Shown piece by piece: positions 53,710 to 62,327 of a DNA stretch of 64,000 nucleotides. A program made the translations under genes and the position numbers. Positions within the stretch are counted from its first letter, which is position 1, and each line of letters begins with the position of its first letter. The notes beneath the pieces were generated by a model. That model made no database searches. It worked only from the letters and a program-made list of their open reading frames with translations, and had not been told where the DNA came from. The DNA is from Nocardioides abyssi (GTDB lineage Bacteria; Actinomycetota; Actinomycetes; Propionibacteriales; Nocardioidaceae): positions 186,001 through 250,000 of the forward strand of contig NZ_JAUHJR010000003.1 of the NCBI RefSeq assembly GCF_030412915.1. The letters run 5' to 3'.

Positions 53710-55329
53710 GTGTGGGCGTCCCCCCACACGCAGAGGCAGACGATCATCCGTACCACCGCCACAGCAGCGGCCGCACTCAGCACCGCGGCCCTGCTCCTCT
53801 CCACCGTCCCCCTCGGCAGCCCGTCGGCGGCCGCCCCCACCACCAGCTCCGACCCCGGCGTGCGCAACAGCAGCGTCGAGAGCGGCACGACCGGCTTCAC
53901 CGTCTCCGGCGGCGCCGGAGCCCGGCTCAGCAGCTCGACGACCGCCCGCACCGGCGCCCGCTCGCTGCGCGTCCGGACCGACCGCCCCGCCGAGGTCCAG
54001 GTCGACAGCAACGCCACCGCCGCGGTCACCGGCGCGCCGCTCGGCACCGCCGGCAGCGCCCAGGCGTGGTTCCGCACCTCCGCGCGCCAGAAGGTCATCC
54101 TCATCGCCCGCGAGGTCACCGCCTCCGGTGCGTGGGTGCAGAGCCAGCGCACGAGCACCACCGCGACCGCCCGCGCCTGGACCTCGCTCCAGGTGCCGCT
54201 CACGACCACGCGCGCCGGCTCCACCCTGCGCGTCCGGATCGTGCTGCCCCGCGCCACGGCCAAGCACGACGTGCTCGTCGACGACGTCGCGATGACGACG
54301 ACCCCCGCGTCGGCCCCCGCCGCGCCGGCACCGACCACCCCGGCGCCCACCACCCCGGCGCCCACCACCCCGGCGCCCACCACGCCCGCGCCCACCACCC
54401 CCGCGCCCACCACCCCCGCGCCGACCGCCCCGCCGGTGAGCACGCCGGCCCCCGCCGGTGCCGGGAAGCTCACCAACGGGTGCACCTACAGCGCCCGCGG
54501 CATCCCGTCCTGCGGCGCGTACTTCGGCGCGGCGTACGGCGGCAACACCGACCCGGCGACGCTCGAGCAGCAGGCCGGCGGCCGGCTCGGCGTGCGGCGC
54601 ACGTTCTACACCGCCACCGGCGTGGCCTCGGCCGCGAAGACCGCCAAGGCCGACCTGGCCGCGGGCCGGCTGCCCTGGATCAGCTTCAAGCTGCCCCACT
54701 CGTGGGAGCAGATGGTCGCCGGTGCCGGCGACGCGTGGGCCAAGGACATCGCCACCCGGTTCGCCGCGCTCGACGGCCCGGTCTGGGTGGCCTTCCACCA
54801 CGAGCCGGAGGGCGACGGCAACATCGACGCCTGGCGCGGCATGCAGGAGCGCCTCGCGCCGATCGTCCGCGCCGCGGCCCCCAACGTGGCCTACACGATC
54901 GTGCTGACCGGCTGGAACCAGTTCTACGGCGCCAGCCAGTACCGCCTGGACAACCTCTGGCCGCGCGGCACCAAGATCGACGTCGCGGGCTTCGACCTCT
55001 ACAACGAGTACGGCGTCGTGAAGAACGGCAAGAAGATCAGCAAGATGGCCGACTTCGACACCGACTACTTCGCCAAGATCCAGACCTGGGCCGCCTCGCA
55101 CGACGTCGCCTGGGGCATGGCCGAGTGGGCCCTGACCGACGAGGGCCACGCGCTCGACCCGCGCTGGATCGACCGCACCTACGACCAGCTCGTCGCCCGC
55201 GGCGGCGTCGCCGCGGCGTACTTCAACACCGAGCTGAACGCCTACGGCTCCTGGCTGCTCGGCAGCGCGTCGAAGCGCCAGGACTTCGCCAACGGTCTGC
55301 AGGGCTCCGCGGCACTGCCGCGCCCCTGA
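53710..55329 (+). CDS. Secreted GH26-like glycoside hydrolase with carbohydrate-binding-like domain and Pro/Thr linker
   Basis: The 539-residue protein has a signal peptide (to about residue 42), a beta-sandwich domain like carbohydrate-binding modules (about 47-200) and a linker of seven APTTP-type repeats. A GH26-like barrel occupies about 258-535. Predicted acid/base Glu365 lies in WVAFHHEPEGDG and nucleophile Glu472 in WGMAEWALTDEG. Other core stretches are LPWISFKLPHSWEQMV and VAGFDLYNEYGV. GH26 enzymes cleave mannans, xylans or related beta-glycans. Here the likely substrate is the locus's own polysaccharide (inference). The GTG at 53710 lacks a clear ribosome site. A paralogue lies at 62328-63437. 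Confidence 0.82.
   Translation: MWASPHTQRQTIIRTTATAAAALSTAALLLSTVPLGSPSAAAPTTSSDPGVRNSSVESGTTGFTVSGGAGARLSSSTTARTGARSLRVRTDRPAEVQVDSNATAAVTGAPLGTAGSAQAWFRTSARQKVILIAREVTASGAWVQSQRTSTTATARAWTSLQVPLTTTRAGSTLRVRIVLPRATAKHDVLVDDVAMTTTPASAPAAPAPTTPAPTTPAPTTPAPTTPAPTTPAPTTPAPTAPPVSTPAPAGAGKLTNGCTYSARGIPSCGAYFGAAYGGNTDPATLEQQAGGRLGVRRTFYTATGVASAAKTAKADLAAGRLPWISFKLPHSWEQMVAGAGDAWAKDIATRFAALDGPVWVAFHHEPEGDGNIDAWRGMQERLAPIVRAAAPNVAYTIVLTGWNQFYGASQYRLDNLWPRGTKIDVAGFDLYNEYGVVKNGKKISKMADFDTDYFAKIQTWAASHDVAWGMAEWALTDEGHALDPRWIDRTYDQLVARGGVAAAYFNTELNAYGSWLLGSASKRQDFANGLQGSAALPRP
54328..54432 (+). repeat. Seven 15-bp coding repeats (Ala-Pro-Thr-Thr-Pro linker)
   Basis: Seven consecutive units close to GCGCCCACCACCCCG encode the linker between the binding-like and catalytic domains. 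Such linkers are often O-glycosylated, and copy number probably varies. Confidence 0.85.
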
Positions 55330-55353
55330 CGACCAGCACCTCCCTCCTCAGCG

Positions 55354-55384
55354 CGGGGCCGGCCACCGACGGTGGCCGGCCCCG
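55354..55384. terminator. Bidirectional hairpin terminator between GH26-like and LuxR-type genes
   Basis: Perfect 14-bp arms (55354-55367 and 55371-55384) surround a GAC loop in the 85-bp gap between the convergent genes. Confidence 0.85.
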
Positions 55385-55414
55385 TGCCGATTTCCACCCC
55401 CGGCAGCGGCCCGG

Positions 55415-56155
55415 TCAGCGCCGGTCGACCACCCGGCGGTAGACCGCGACCGCGGCGAGCTGGGAGTTGACCTCGAGCTTGCGCAGCACGGCCTTCACCT
55501 GGCTGCGGACGGTCTGCTCGCTCACGCCGGTGCGCGCGGCGATCTCCGCGACCGTCACCCCCTCGTAGAGCAGGGCGAGGATCTCGCGCTCGCGGGTGCT
55601 CAGCCGGGCGGTCAGCTCGAGCGAGCGGCGGTCGTCGCTCTCGCTGCGGCGCCACGCCTCGACCATCGCGCGACGTCGTCCCGCCGAGAGCAGGTCCTGC
55701 CCGCCGAAGAGCATGCTGAGGGCGAGCGTGAGGTCGTCGAGGCCGACCGAGGTGGGCAGCACGCCCGCCGCGCCGGCGTGGACCATCCCGCCCCACACGG
55801 CGTCGCCGGGGTCGCTGACGACGAGCAGCCAGCGCAGCGGCGCCGCCTCGACGACGGCGCGGGCCTCAGACCGGCGCCGCGTCGTCTCCAGGTCGCCGAA
55901 GATGACCCCGACCCGCGAGCGGGTCAGCCGCACCTGCCGCCGGTGCTCGGCGGGTGGCCGGTGCGGCGGCGGCCAGGGCATCGCCACCGCGTCGAAGCCG
56001 CGGCTGCGCAGCGCCACCCGCACCGTGTCGCCCACCAGCCGCTCCTCGGCCATCAGCACCAGGCGCCGGCGGGTGGTCGACGCCTCGACGGGAGCGGACC
56101 CGGCCCCGGTCGCGGGCTCCTGGGCCCGTGGCGCGAGCGCGTGCGGGCGGGTCAT
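55415..56155 (-). CDS. LuxR/NarL-type transcriptional regulator with degenerate receiver domain
   Basis: The 246-residue protein has a C-terminal LuxR-type helix-turn-helix (TARLSTREREILALLYEGVT, then EIAARTGVSEQTVRSQVKAVLRKL) and an N-terminal receiver-like domain (about residues 30-150). In that domain the usual acidic pair reads EE (MAEERLVGD), a candidate phosphoacceptor Asp is in VIFGDLETT, and the conserved Lys near the end is replaced (GVLPTSVGLDDL). Classical phosphorylation switching is therefore doubtful. Its ATG overlaps the stop of the beta-propeller gene as ATGA, so the regulator is made together with a secreted protein. It is the best candidate to bind the repeated boxes of this locus (inference). 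Confidence 0.85.
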   Translation of the reverse strand: MTRPHALAPRAQEPATGAGSAPVEASTTRRRLVLMAEERLVGDTVRVALRSRGFDAVAMPWPPPHRPPAEHRRQVRLTRSRVGVIFGDLETTRRRSEARAVVEAAPLRWLLVVSDPGDAVWGGMVHAGAAGVLPTSVGLDDLTLALSMLFGGQDLLSAGRRRAMVEAWRRSESDDRRSLELTARLSTREREILALLYEGVTVAEIAARTGVSEQTVRSQVKAVLRKLEVNSQLAAVAVYRRVVDRR

Positions 56156-58962
56156 CGGCCCGGCCTGTCGAGGTGGACGTTGTCGACGACGCCGTTGAGC
56201 TGGTCGGAGTCCGAGACCGCGACGGCGCCCTCGGGGAGCACCTTCGCACCGACGGCGAGCGGCACCGACCGGTCGAAGACGACCCGGCCGATCCGCCCGG
56301 TCCCGGTCCACCTCCGCGGCCGTGATCGCGACCGTGCCCAGGTCAGCTCGTCGGCGCGCACGCGGGCGAGGGTCAGGGTGACGACGCGGAGGCGCCGGGA
56401 GCAGGTGGCGCGGTACCACGTACCCGGCCGGACGCGGGTGGTCGCGACGACCACCACGTGGCCCCGGTCGCCCGCCACCCGGCAGGACACACGGCGGTGG
56501 TCGACCTGCAGCTTGTACTGCGCGTCGTCCTGGTAGAGGCCGCGTTGCACGACGTTGTCGCCGTTGTCGGTCGACGTCCCCTCGGACTCCGCGTCGATCG
56601 CGAAGTCGGCGCCGAAGGTGAACCGGCCGCCGCCCGGGCTCAGGCCGTCGTCCGCAGCCTCCATCGCCGGCCGCACGACGACCGCGGCGGCCGGGCCGGT
56701 GCGGGCGTCGACCGCCGGGAAGCGGGCGCCGGTGGCGAGCGTGCCGACGTCGCGCCGGACGCGGCCCCCGTTGCCGGTGGCCACGGAGACCTCGACCGGC
56801 AGGCTGCCTGCGTTCTCGACCGAGCCGATCACCGAGCCCATGGCGCCGGTCGCCTCGTCGAAGCCCAGCAGGAGGTCGGGGTCGCTCGACCCGGCGCGGT
56901 CGATCGTCGACGCCGCGGCCACGGGCGCGCGAGTGGCTCCGGTCCCGGTGTCGGCCGCCCCGGTCGGCTCGGTCGGCTCGGTCGGCCCGGTCGGCGCGGT
57001 CGGCGCGGCCGGCAGCGGCGCCCCGTCCGGCCCCTGGAACGCGAACACCGCGCGCCCCAGCCAGCCGTCGCCCGAGCCGCTCACGCGGCGGGCGGTGCCG
57101 CCGACGGGCGCCGAGGAGATCGGGCCGCTCCGCCATCCCGTGCGGCGGAGCACGCCGTCGGCGCCGACGACGTAGGCGTGGTCGCGTGTGAGGACCAGCC
57201 CGCGCAAACGCCCGGGCCGGAAGCCGGGCACGCCCCTCGAGGCCACGCGCCGCTGGGCGCCGACGACGCCGCTCTCGGGCGAGAAGTACCGGTAGTACAA
57301 CGCGGCGGCCCCGGCGCGGGTGAAGTAGAGCCGGCCGTCCTGGTAGGCCATCGAGGTCGCCGCGCGCACGTCGGCCCGCCACGAGGTCAGCGGCCGCAGC
57401 CGGTCCTGGGCGGCCACGGCCCGCTCCGGGCCCAGGGTGGTCCCGTCGAAGGTCCGCCGGGTGAAGGTGCCGTCGCGGTGCGCCACGTGCAACCAGCCGT
57501 CGACCATGAACGCCCCGCGCACCGCGCGCCAGTCCTGCGCGCCGGCGGGGTCGGTGGCCACGTCCGACGGTGCGCCTGCGGCGGTCGCGGTCAGGCTGCG
57601 GCGCACGAGCCGGTCCAGGCCGGCCGGCGCGGCGACGTACACCTCGGTCGGGACGGTCGTGGTCCGCGAGGACGGCACCGCCGGCTCGGCGGCGGGCAGC
57701 AGGGCGACCCGCGCCCGTCGCAGCCCCCCGATCCAGGTCGTGTCCGAGACGACCCACAGGCCCTGGTCGGTGGCGAGGAAGTCGAAGACCCCCACGCCCC
57801 GGGTGCGGCCGGGGTTCCACGACAGCGGCAGCCCGTTGAGCGGGTCGAGCGCGGCGATGCCCTCGCGCCGGACCGCGCCGGGTCCGGGCCGGTTGCCGGC
57901 GAAGGGGTTGTTCCACCAGCGCTGGTGGCCGCCGACGTAGACCGCGGTGGCGGTGACCTCGACGGCGTACGACGTGTCGCCCCCGGTGCGGTCGACCCAC
58001 GACGGCTGGACCCGGGAGCCCTGCGCACGGGTCTCGAACCGGCTCGCGGAGTCGCACGGCCCGTCCGGCCCGCCGTAGGCCCCGGTGGTCGTGACGACGA
58101 AGAAGCGCCCGTCCGGGGAGACGTCGACGTCGCGCAGGTAGGAGTCGTAGGCCCGCGAGCACGGGGCCTCGAAGAACCGGGTCCGGAAGCCGGCGGGCCG
58201 GGCGCGGGAGCCGCCGAGCCGCAGCACGAGGAGCTGGTGGGAGCGGCGGTCCCCGAGACGGGCGAAGTTGCCGACGGCGACCAGCCGCGACCCGTCGGGC
58301 GTCAGGTCGAGCTTGAGGACCTGGGTGACGCCGCGCCGGTGGTTCCCGCGCACGCGCAGGGACATGTACGACGTCGCGCGGCCGGTCGCCGGCGCGAGCG
58401 TCGCGAGGGCGACCTGCCGGCGCCCGCCGATGTGGGTGAAGGCGCCCCCGACCCACAGCCGGCCGTCGCGCAGGGCGAGGTCGCGCACCTTGCCCGCGAC
58501 CCGGCCCGGGCGGAACGACCCGACGACCGAGCCGTCGGCGACCCGGACCCGCGCGAGCCGGGCGCGGGGCTTGCCGGCCACGCGGGTGAAGGTCCCGCCG
58601 ACGTAGACCGAGCGCCCGTCGGCGGCGGCCTCGAGGGCCCGGACCTCGCCGACGACGCGGGCGTCGAAGGACCGGTCGATCCGGCCGGTGGTCGCGTCGA
58701 AGGCGAGCAGCCCGCGTCGGCGCAGGACCGGCCCCGTGCCCGCGTCGCGGACCCGGCTGAACGTGCCGCCGAGGACGATCGTGCCGCCGACCTGCACGAC
58801 GGCGTACACCCGTCCGTCGAGCACCTGCGGCGTGCCCGTCGCCGGCTGCTCGGCGACGGTGCGGTCGCCCAGGCCGTCCGCGGAGGCCGCGGGGACGCCG
58901 AGCACCGTGGTGACCAGGCAGGCTGCCACGGTCGCGACGAGCACCCCGGGACGTGCACGCAT
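56152..58962 (-). CDS. Secreted beta-propeller protein with C-terminal LamG-like domain
   Basis: The 936-residue protein has a signal peptide (about 1-28). Many propeller repeats follow, of the form VGGTFTRVAGKPRARLARV, VGGAFTHIGGRRQVALATL and VYVGGHQRWWNNP, then LSWNPGRTRGVGVFDFLAT. A Pro/Thr/Gly linker (about 655-690) leads to a concanavalin/LamG-like domain (about 700-930) with FTFGADFAIDAES and VQRGLYQDDAQYKLQVDH. It resembles the propeller of the giant protein encoded at 43331-50734. No catalytic motif is seen, so a glycan-binding or scaffold role is inferred. It is translationally coupled to the LuxR-type gene. Confidence 0.82.
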   Translation of the reverse strand: MRARPGVLVATVAACLVTTVLGVPAASADGLGDRTVAEQPATGTPQVLDGRVYAVVQVGGTIVLGGTFSRVRDAGTGPVLRRRGLLAFDATTGRIDRSFDARVVGEVRALEAAADGRSVYVGGTFTRVAGKPRARLARVRVADGSVVGSFRPGRVAGKVRDLALRDGRLWVGGAFTHIGGRRQVALATLAPATGRATSYMSLRVRGNHRRGVTQVLKLDLTPDGSRLVAVGNFARLGDRRSHQLLVLRLGGSRARPAGFRTRFFEAPCSRAYDSYLRDVDVSPDGRFFVVTTTGAYGGPDGPCDSASRFETRAQGSRVQPSWVDRTGGDTSYAVEVTATAVYVGGHQRWWNNPFAGNRPGPGAVRREGIAALDPLNGLPLSWNPGRTRGVGVFDFLATDQGLWVVSDTTWIGGLRRARVALLPAAEPAVPSSRTTTVPTEVYVAAPAGLDRLVRRSLTATAAGAPSDVATDPAGAQDWRAVRGAFMVDGWLHVAHRDGTFTRRTFDGTTLGPERAVAAQDRLRPLTSWRADVRAATSMAYQDGRLYFTRAGAAALYYRYFSPESGVVGAQRRVASRGVPGFRPGRLRGLVLTRDHAYVVGADGVLRRTGWRSGPISSAPVGGTARRVSGSGDGWLGRAVFAFQGPDGAPLPAAPTAPTGPTEPTEPTGAADTGTGATRAPVAAASTIDRAGSSDPDLLLGFDEATGAMGSVIGSVENAGSLPVEVSVATGNGGRVRRDVGTLATGARFPAVDARTGPAAAVVVRPAMEAADDGLSPGGGRFTFGADFAIDAESEGTSTDNGDNVVQRGLYQDDAQYKLQVDHRRVSCRVAGDRGHVVVVATTRVRPGTWYRATCSRRLRVVTLTLARVRADELTWARSRSRPRRWTGTGRIGRVVFDRSVPLAVGAKVLPEGAVAVSDSDQLNGVVDNVHLDRPGR

Positions 58963-59058
58963 GAGGATCCCTGACTCTCGGCGAGGGCGGGCCGGTCGGC
59001 CGCCGTGCCAGGACCGTAGGAGCGCGGCGTGTCGGCCCCGGCCGCCCGCCCGGCAAGT

Positions 59059-59080
59059 TCCTCAACATTGGTGAGGGTTC
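59059..59080. promoter_or_regulatory. Candidate dyad box between the propeller-regulator operon and the polymerase operon
   Basis: CCTCAACATTGGTGAGG lies 31 bases before the polymerase-fusion start and about 97 bases from the divergent propeller start. It shares CCnCA and TTGG with the boxes at 50.8, 53.6 and 62.2 kb but is the weakest match, and has its own CCTCA/TGAGG dyad. Confidence 0.4.
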
Positions 59081-59109
59081 CGCGGTCGCCCACCGCTTGG
59101 GTGGTGGAC

Positions 59110-61254
59110 ATGTCCCACGCCGTCCTCACCGCGCCTCCGCGACCGGCGCCCGCCGCCCGGCCCGACGGCCCGCTCCCCCGCTCCGGCGTGGGTCCGGGCT
59201 GGCCGCTGACGCTGCTGCTCGCGGGCTACCCGGTGTGGTGGCTGCTCGGCGTGGACTCCTTCCTCCCGCTGGCCCTGGCGATCCCGATGCTCCGCCAGCT
59301 CCGGCAGCGCCGCACGGTGGTGCTGCCGCAGGGCCTGGGCTGGTGGCTGCTCTTCTGCTGCTGGGTCCTGCTGGGCGCCGCGCTGCTGTGGACCGACGCC
59401 CCCGACGCGGTGCCGGGCGGCGACTCCTCGCGGCTGGTCGTCTTCGCCTTCCGCCTCGCGTGGTACGCCGCGTGCGGGGTCGTCCTGGTCTGGGTGGCCA
59501 ACACCCGCCGGGAGGACCTCCCCGACGGCCGGGTCCGCGCGCTGCTGGCCTGGCTGTTCGTGCTCTGCACCGCCGGCGGCATCGTCGGCCTGCTCGTGCC
59601 CGAGCTCGAGGTCACCTCGCTGGTCGAGTCGCTGCTGCCGGCCGGGCTGCGGGGCAACGCGTTCGTCGCGTCGCTGGTGCACCCGCAGGTCGCCGACGTC
59701 CAGGACGTGCTCGGTCGCCCCGAGCCGCGGCCGAAGGCGCCGTTCGCGTTCACCAACACGTGGGGCAGCTGCCTGTCGCTGGCCCTGGTCTTCCTGGTCG
59801 CGCTCGACCGGCGACGCCGGCCGTGGCTGCGGCTGCTGGTGCCGGCCGTCCTCGTGGTGGCGGCCTGGCCGGTGGTCTACTCGCTCAACCGCGGCCTGTG
59901 GGGCAGCCTGGCGATCGGCCTGCTCGCCCTCGTCGTGCTGCGGGCCCGCCGCGGCGACCCGCGGGCGGTGGTCGGCCTGGTCCTGGCCGTGCTGGTCGGG
60001 CTGGGGGCACTCGTCGCGAGCCCGCTCGCCGACATCTACTCCGACCGCTTCGACAACCAGCACAGCAACAGCCGGCGCGGCCAGCTGCTCGTCACGACGA
60101 CGACCTCGGTCACCACCGGCTCGCCGGTCGCCGGCTTCGGCACGACCCGCGACGTGCAGGGCAGCTTCGCCTCGATCAGCGGCGCCGCCACGCCGGAGTG
60201 CCCGGCCTGCGGCGTCCCGCCGCTCGGCACCCAGGGCCAGCTGTGGCTCGTGCTGTTCTCCCAGGGGTGGATCGGGTTGGGCCTGTTCCTGGCCTTCCTG
60301 GCGGCCGCGCTGTCCCGCAGCCGGCGGTGCCGGACGACCAACGAGACGACCTGCACCTTCGTCCTGCTCTTCTTCGTGGTCCAGCTGCCGGTCTACGACA
60401 CCCTCGGGCTGCCGCTCTACATCGTGATGATCGCCGCCGGCCTGGTGGCCCGCGAGCAGGCCGCGGCCGGGGTGGGCCCCCGGCGGCGGGTCGCCGTGGC
60501 CGACCTGGGCCGCACGGTGCGTCGAGCCGCGCCCGTCGTCGCCGGCGCCACCCTCGTCGGCGCGCTCGCCGGCGGGGCCCTGGCCGCCGCCCCCGCGCAG
60601 GCGGTGCACCGCGCGGGGGCGGTCATCCTCGTCACGCCCGCGCCGGTCTACCTGGCGACCGGCGCCCAGGAGGTCGTGCTGACCCCGGACGGGCGGGTCG
60701 ACCCGCCCGGCGACATCACCGTCGACACCGAGGCGGCGCTGCTGGTCTCCGAGCGCTCGCTGCGCCGCGCCTCCGCGGCCACCGGCCAGGACATCGCCAC
60801 CCTGCGCGACGCCGTCGCGGTCACGGCCGCCCCGCGCTCGCAGGTGCTCCGGCTGACCGTCGACCTGCCGGACCGCGGCGACGCCGAGCGCGCCGCCCGG
60901 GCCGTCGCCGCGTCGTACCTCCAGGCCCGGGAGGAGTTCCTCGTCCAGCGGCGCGACGACCTGGTCCGCGCCCTCACCCGACGCCTCTCCCAGCTCGACA
61001 CCGTGCTGACCACCGTGCGGGCCGAGCGCGAGCGGATCCTGCGCGAGATCGACTACCTCGAGACCTCCCGCCCGAGCGTGGGCGAGGTCATCGCCGCCCA
61101 GCCGGCGACCCGGCTCAGCGACCGCGCCGAGGTCCCGGTGGCCTCCGGCGCGGGCCTCGGCCTCCTCGTCGGCGTCCCGCTCGCCCGCCGCGCCCGCCGG
61201 CGGTCCGCCCTGAACCCCACCACCCGACCCGAGCACCAGGAGCAGCCGTCATGA
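59110..61254 (+). CDS. O-antigen ligase/polymerase-like protein fused to a Wzz-like chain-length domain
   Basis: The 714-residue protein has about 11-12 membrane segments over residues 18-470, of the Wzy/WaaL type. A large loop contains FAFTNTWGSCLSLALVF, YSLNRGLWGS, NSRRGQLLVTTTTSVT and PLGTQGQLWLVLFSQGW. After a further hydrophobic segment (about 475-500) comes a Wzz-like extracytoplasmic region: LVTPAPVYLATGAQEV, then a coiled-coil-prone part (EEFLVQRRDDLVRALTRRLS, LDTVLTTVRAERERILREID), and a last hydrophobic stretch GAGLGLLVGVPLA. No kinase domain is attached. It probably polymerises the lipid-linked repeat unit and sets its length in one polypeptide. The ATG at 59110 is preferred; GTG-rich upstream sequence lacks homology. 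Its stop overlaps the next gene as ATGA. Confidence 0.82.
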   Translation: MSHAVLTAPPRPAPAARPDGPLPRSGVGPGWPLTLLLAGYPVWWLLGVDSFLPLALAIPMLRQLRQRRTVVLPQGLGWWLLFCCWVLLGAALLWTDAPDAVPGGDSSRLVVFAFRLAWYAACGVVLVWVANTRREDLPDGRVRALLAWLFVLCTAGGIVGLLVPELEVTSLVESLLPAGLRGNAFVASLVHPQVADVQDVLGRPEPRPKAPFAFTNTWGSCLSLALVFLVALDRRRRPWLRLLVPAVLVVAAWPVVYSLNRGLWGSLAIGLLALVVLRARRGDPRAVVGLVLAVLVGLGALVASPLADIYSDRFDNQHSNSRRGQLLVTTTTSVTTGSPVAGFGTTRDVQGSFASISGAATPECPACGVPPLGTQGQLWLVLFSQGWIGLGLFLAFLAAALSRSRRCRTTNETTCTFVLLFFVVQLPVYDTLGLPLYIVMIAAGLVAREQAAAGVGPRRRVAVADLGRTVRRAAPVVAGATLVGALAGGALAAAPAQAVHRAGAVILVTPAPVYLATGAQEVVLTPDGRVDPPGDITVDTEAALLVSERSLRRASAATGQDIATLRDAVAVTAAPRSQVLRLTVDLPDRGDAERAARAVAASYLQAREEFLVQRRDDLVRALTRRLSQLDTVLTTVRAERERILREIDYLETSRPSVGEVIAAQPATRLSDRAEVPVASGAGLGLLVGVPLARRARRRSALNPTTRPEHQEQPS

Positions 61255-62189
61255 CCGGACCCAGCCCCACCCCCCGCCGACCCGGCCGGCTGCCCGCCGT
61301 CGACGTCGTGATCGCCACCCACGACCGGCCCGAGCTCGTGCGCACGGCGATCGACGCGGTGATGGCCCAGGACTACCCCGGGGTGCTGCGCTGCCTGGTC
61401 GTGCACGACCGCTGCGAGCCGGACCCGACCCTGGTGCGCGAGGGCCGGCGACGACGGGTCGAGGTGCTGACCAACACGCGCACGCCGGGGCTCGCGGGGT
61501 CCCGCAACACCGGCATCCTCGCCGGCGACGGCGACCTGGTCGCGTTCTGCGACGACGACGACGTGTGGTTCGAGGACAAGGTGAGCCGCCAGGTCGACCT
61601 GCTCGAGCGGAGCGGGGCGGCGACCTCGGTCACCGGCATCGTCGTCGACTACCAGGACCGGCGCACGACCCGGATCCCGCACCCCGAGGAGATGACGGTC
61701 CGCGCCCTGGCCCGCCACCGGGTGATGGCCGCCCACCCCTCGACCGTCATGGTCCGCCGCACCGCCCTGGAGGGTCCGATCGGGCTCGTCGACGAGGAGC
61801 TGCCCGGCAGCTACGCCGAGGACTACGACTGGATCCTGCGCGCCGCGGCCGTCGGCGACGTGGCGGTGGTCGAGATGGGCCTCGTGCTGGTCCGCTGGGG
61901 CGCCTCGCAGTTCGCCCGGCAGTGGTCGGTCATCGTCGCGGCGATCGACCACCTGCTCTCCAAGCACGCCGCCTTCGGCGAGGACCCGCGCGCCCTCGGC
62001 CGGCTCCAGGGTCAGCGCGCCTTCGCGCTCGCCGCCTCCCGCGACCCCGGCGCGCTCGCGGCCGCCGCCCACGCGGTGCGCACCTGGCCCTGGGAACGAC
62101 GGTCCTACCTGGCCGGCGCCGTCGCCCTCCACCTGCTCTCGGCCGACCGCGTGCTGGACCTCGCCAACCGACGCGGACGAGGCATCTGA
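61251..62189 (+). CDS. Family 2 glycosyltransferase
   Basis: The 312-residue protein has a GT-A fold GT2 domain: VDVVIATHDRPELVRTAIDA, PGLAGSRNTGIL and a metal/nucleotide motif FCDDDDVWFEDK, then a likely acceptor-side motif YAEDYDWILRAA. No membrane segments are seen, so it would act at the inner face of the membrane on lipid-linked sugars. The ATG at 61251 overlaps the preceding stop and has a CAGGAG site. It is the second gene of the polymerase operon. Donor and acceptor are unknown. Confidence 0.9.
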   Translation: MTGPSPTPRRPGRLPAVDVVIATHDRPELVRTAIDAVMAQDYPGVLRCLVVHDRCEPDPTLVREGRRRRVEVLTNTRTPGLAGSRNTGILAGDGDLVAFCDDDDVWFEDKVSRQVDLLERSGAATSVTGIVVDYQDRRTTRIPHPEEMTVRALARHRVMAAHPSTVMVRRTALEGPIGLVDEELPGSYAEDYDWILRAAAVGDVAVVEMGLVLVRWGASQFARQWSVIVAAIDHLLSKHAAFGEDPRALGRLQGQRAFALAASRDPGALAAAAHAVRTWPWERRSYLAGAVALHLLSADRVLDLANRRGRGI

Positions 62190-62225
62190 CCCGGTCCGCG
62201 TGACCGACGCCATCCCGGCGCCCGT

Positions 62226-62309
62226 CCCCCATCTGGGGTACGCCGCGGCGTCGGTCGGTCCGGCGCGCCCCTACGTTCCTCGACGGCCGTCCCCCACCTG
62301 GGGGATCCC
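62226..62309 (+). promoter_or_regulatory. Pair of dyad boxes upstream of the second GH26-like gene
   Basis: Box 1 (62226-62244) is CCCCCATCTGGGGTACGCC and box 2 (62291-62309) is CCCCCACCTGGGGGATCCC, 65 bases apart. Box 1 differs from the 53.6-kb box 1 at only a few positions. Box 2 is 19 bases from the GTG start, so it may overlap the transcript start. Confidence 0.6.
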
Positions 62310-62327
62310 GCGACGTCTCGAGGATCC

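Noticed and set aside
55415-59068. One long minus-strand frame joining the regulator to an Arg-rich upstream part.
   Set aside because: Only the last ~246 residues resemble a protein family. The upstream part is the shadow of the propeller gene in another frame, and the ATGA overlap gives a clear regulator start.
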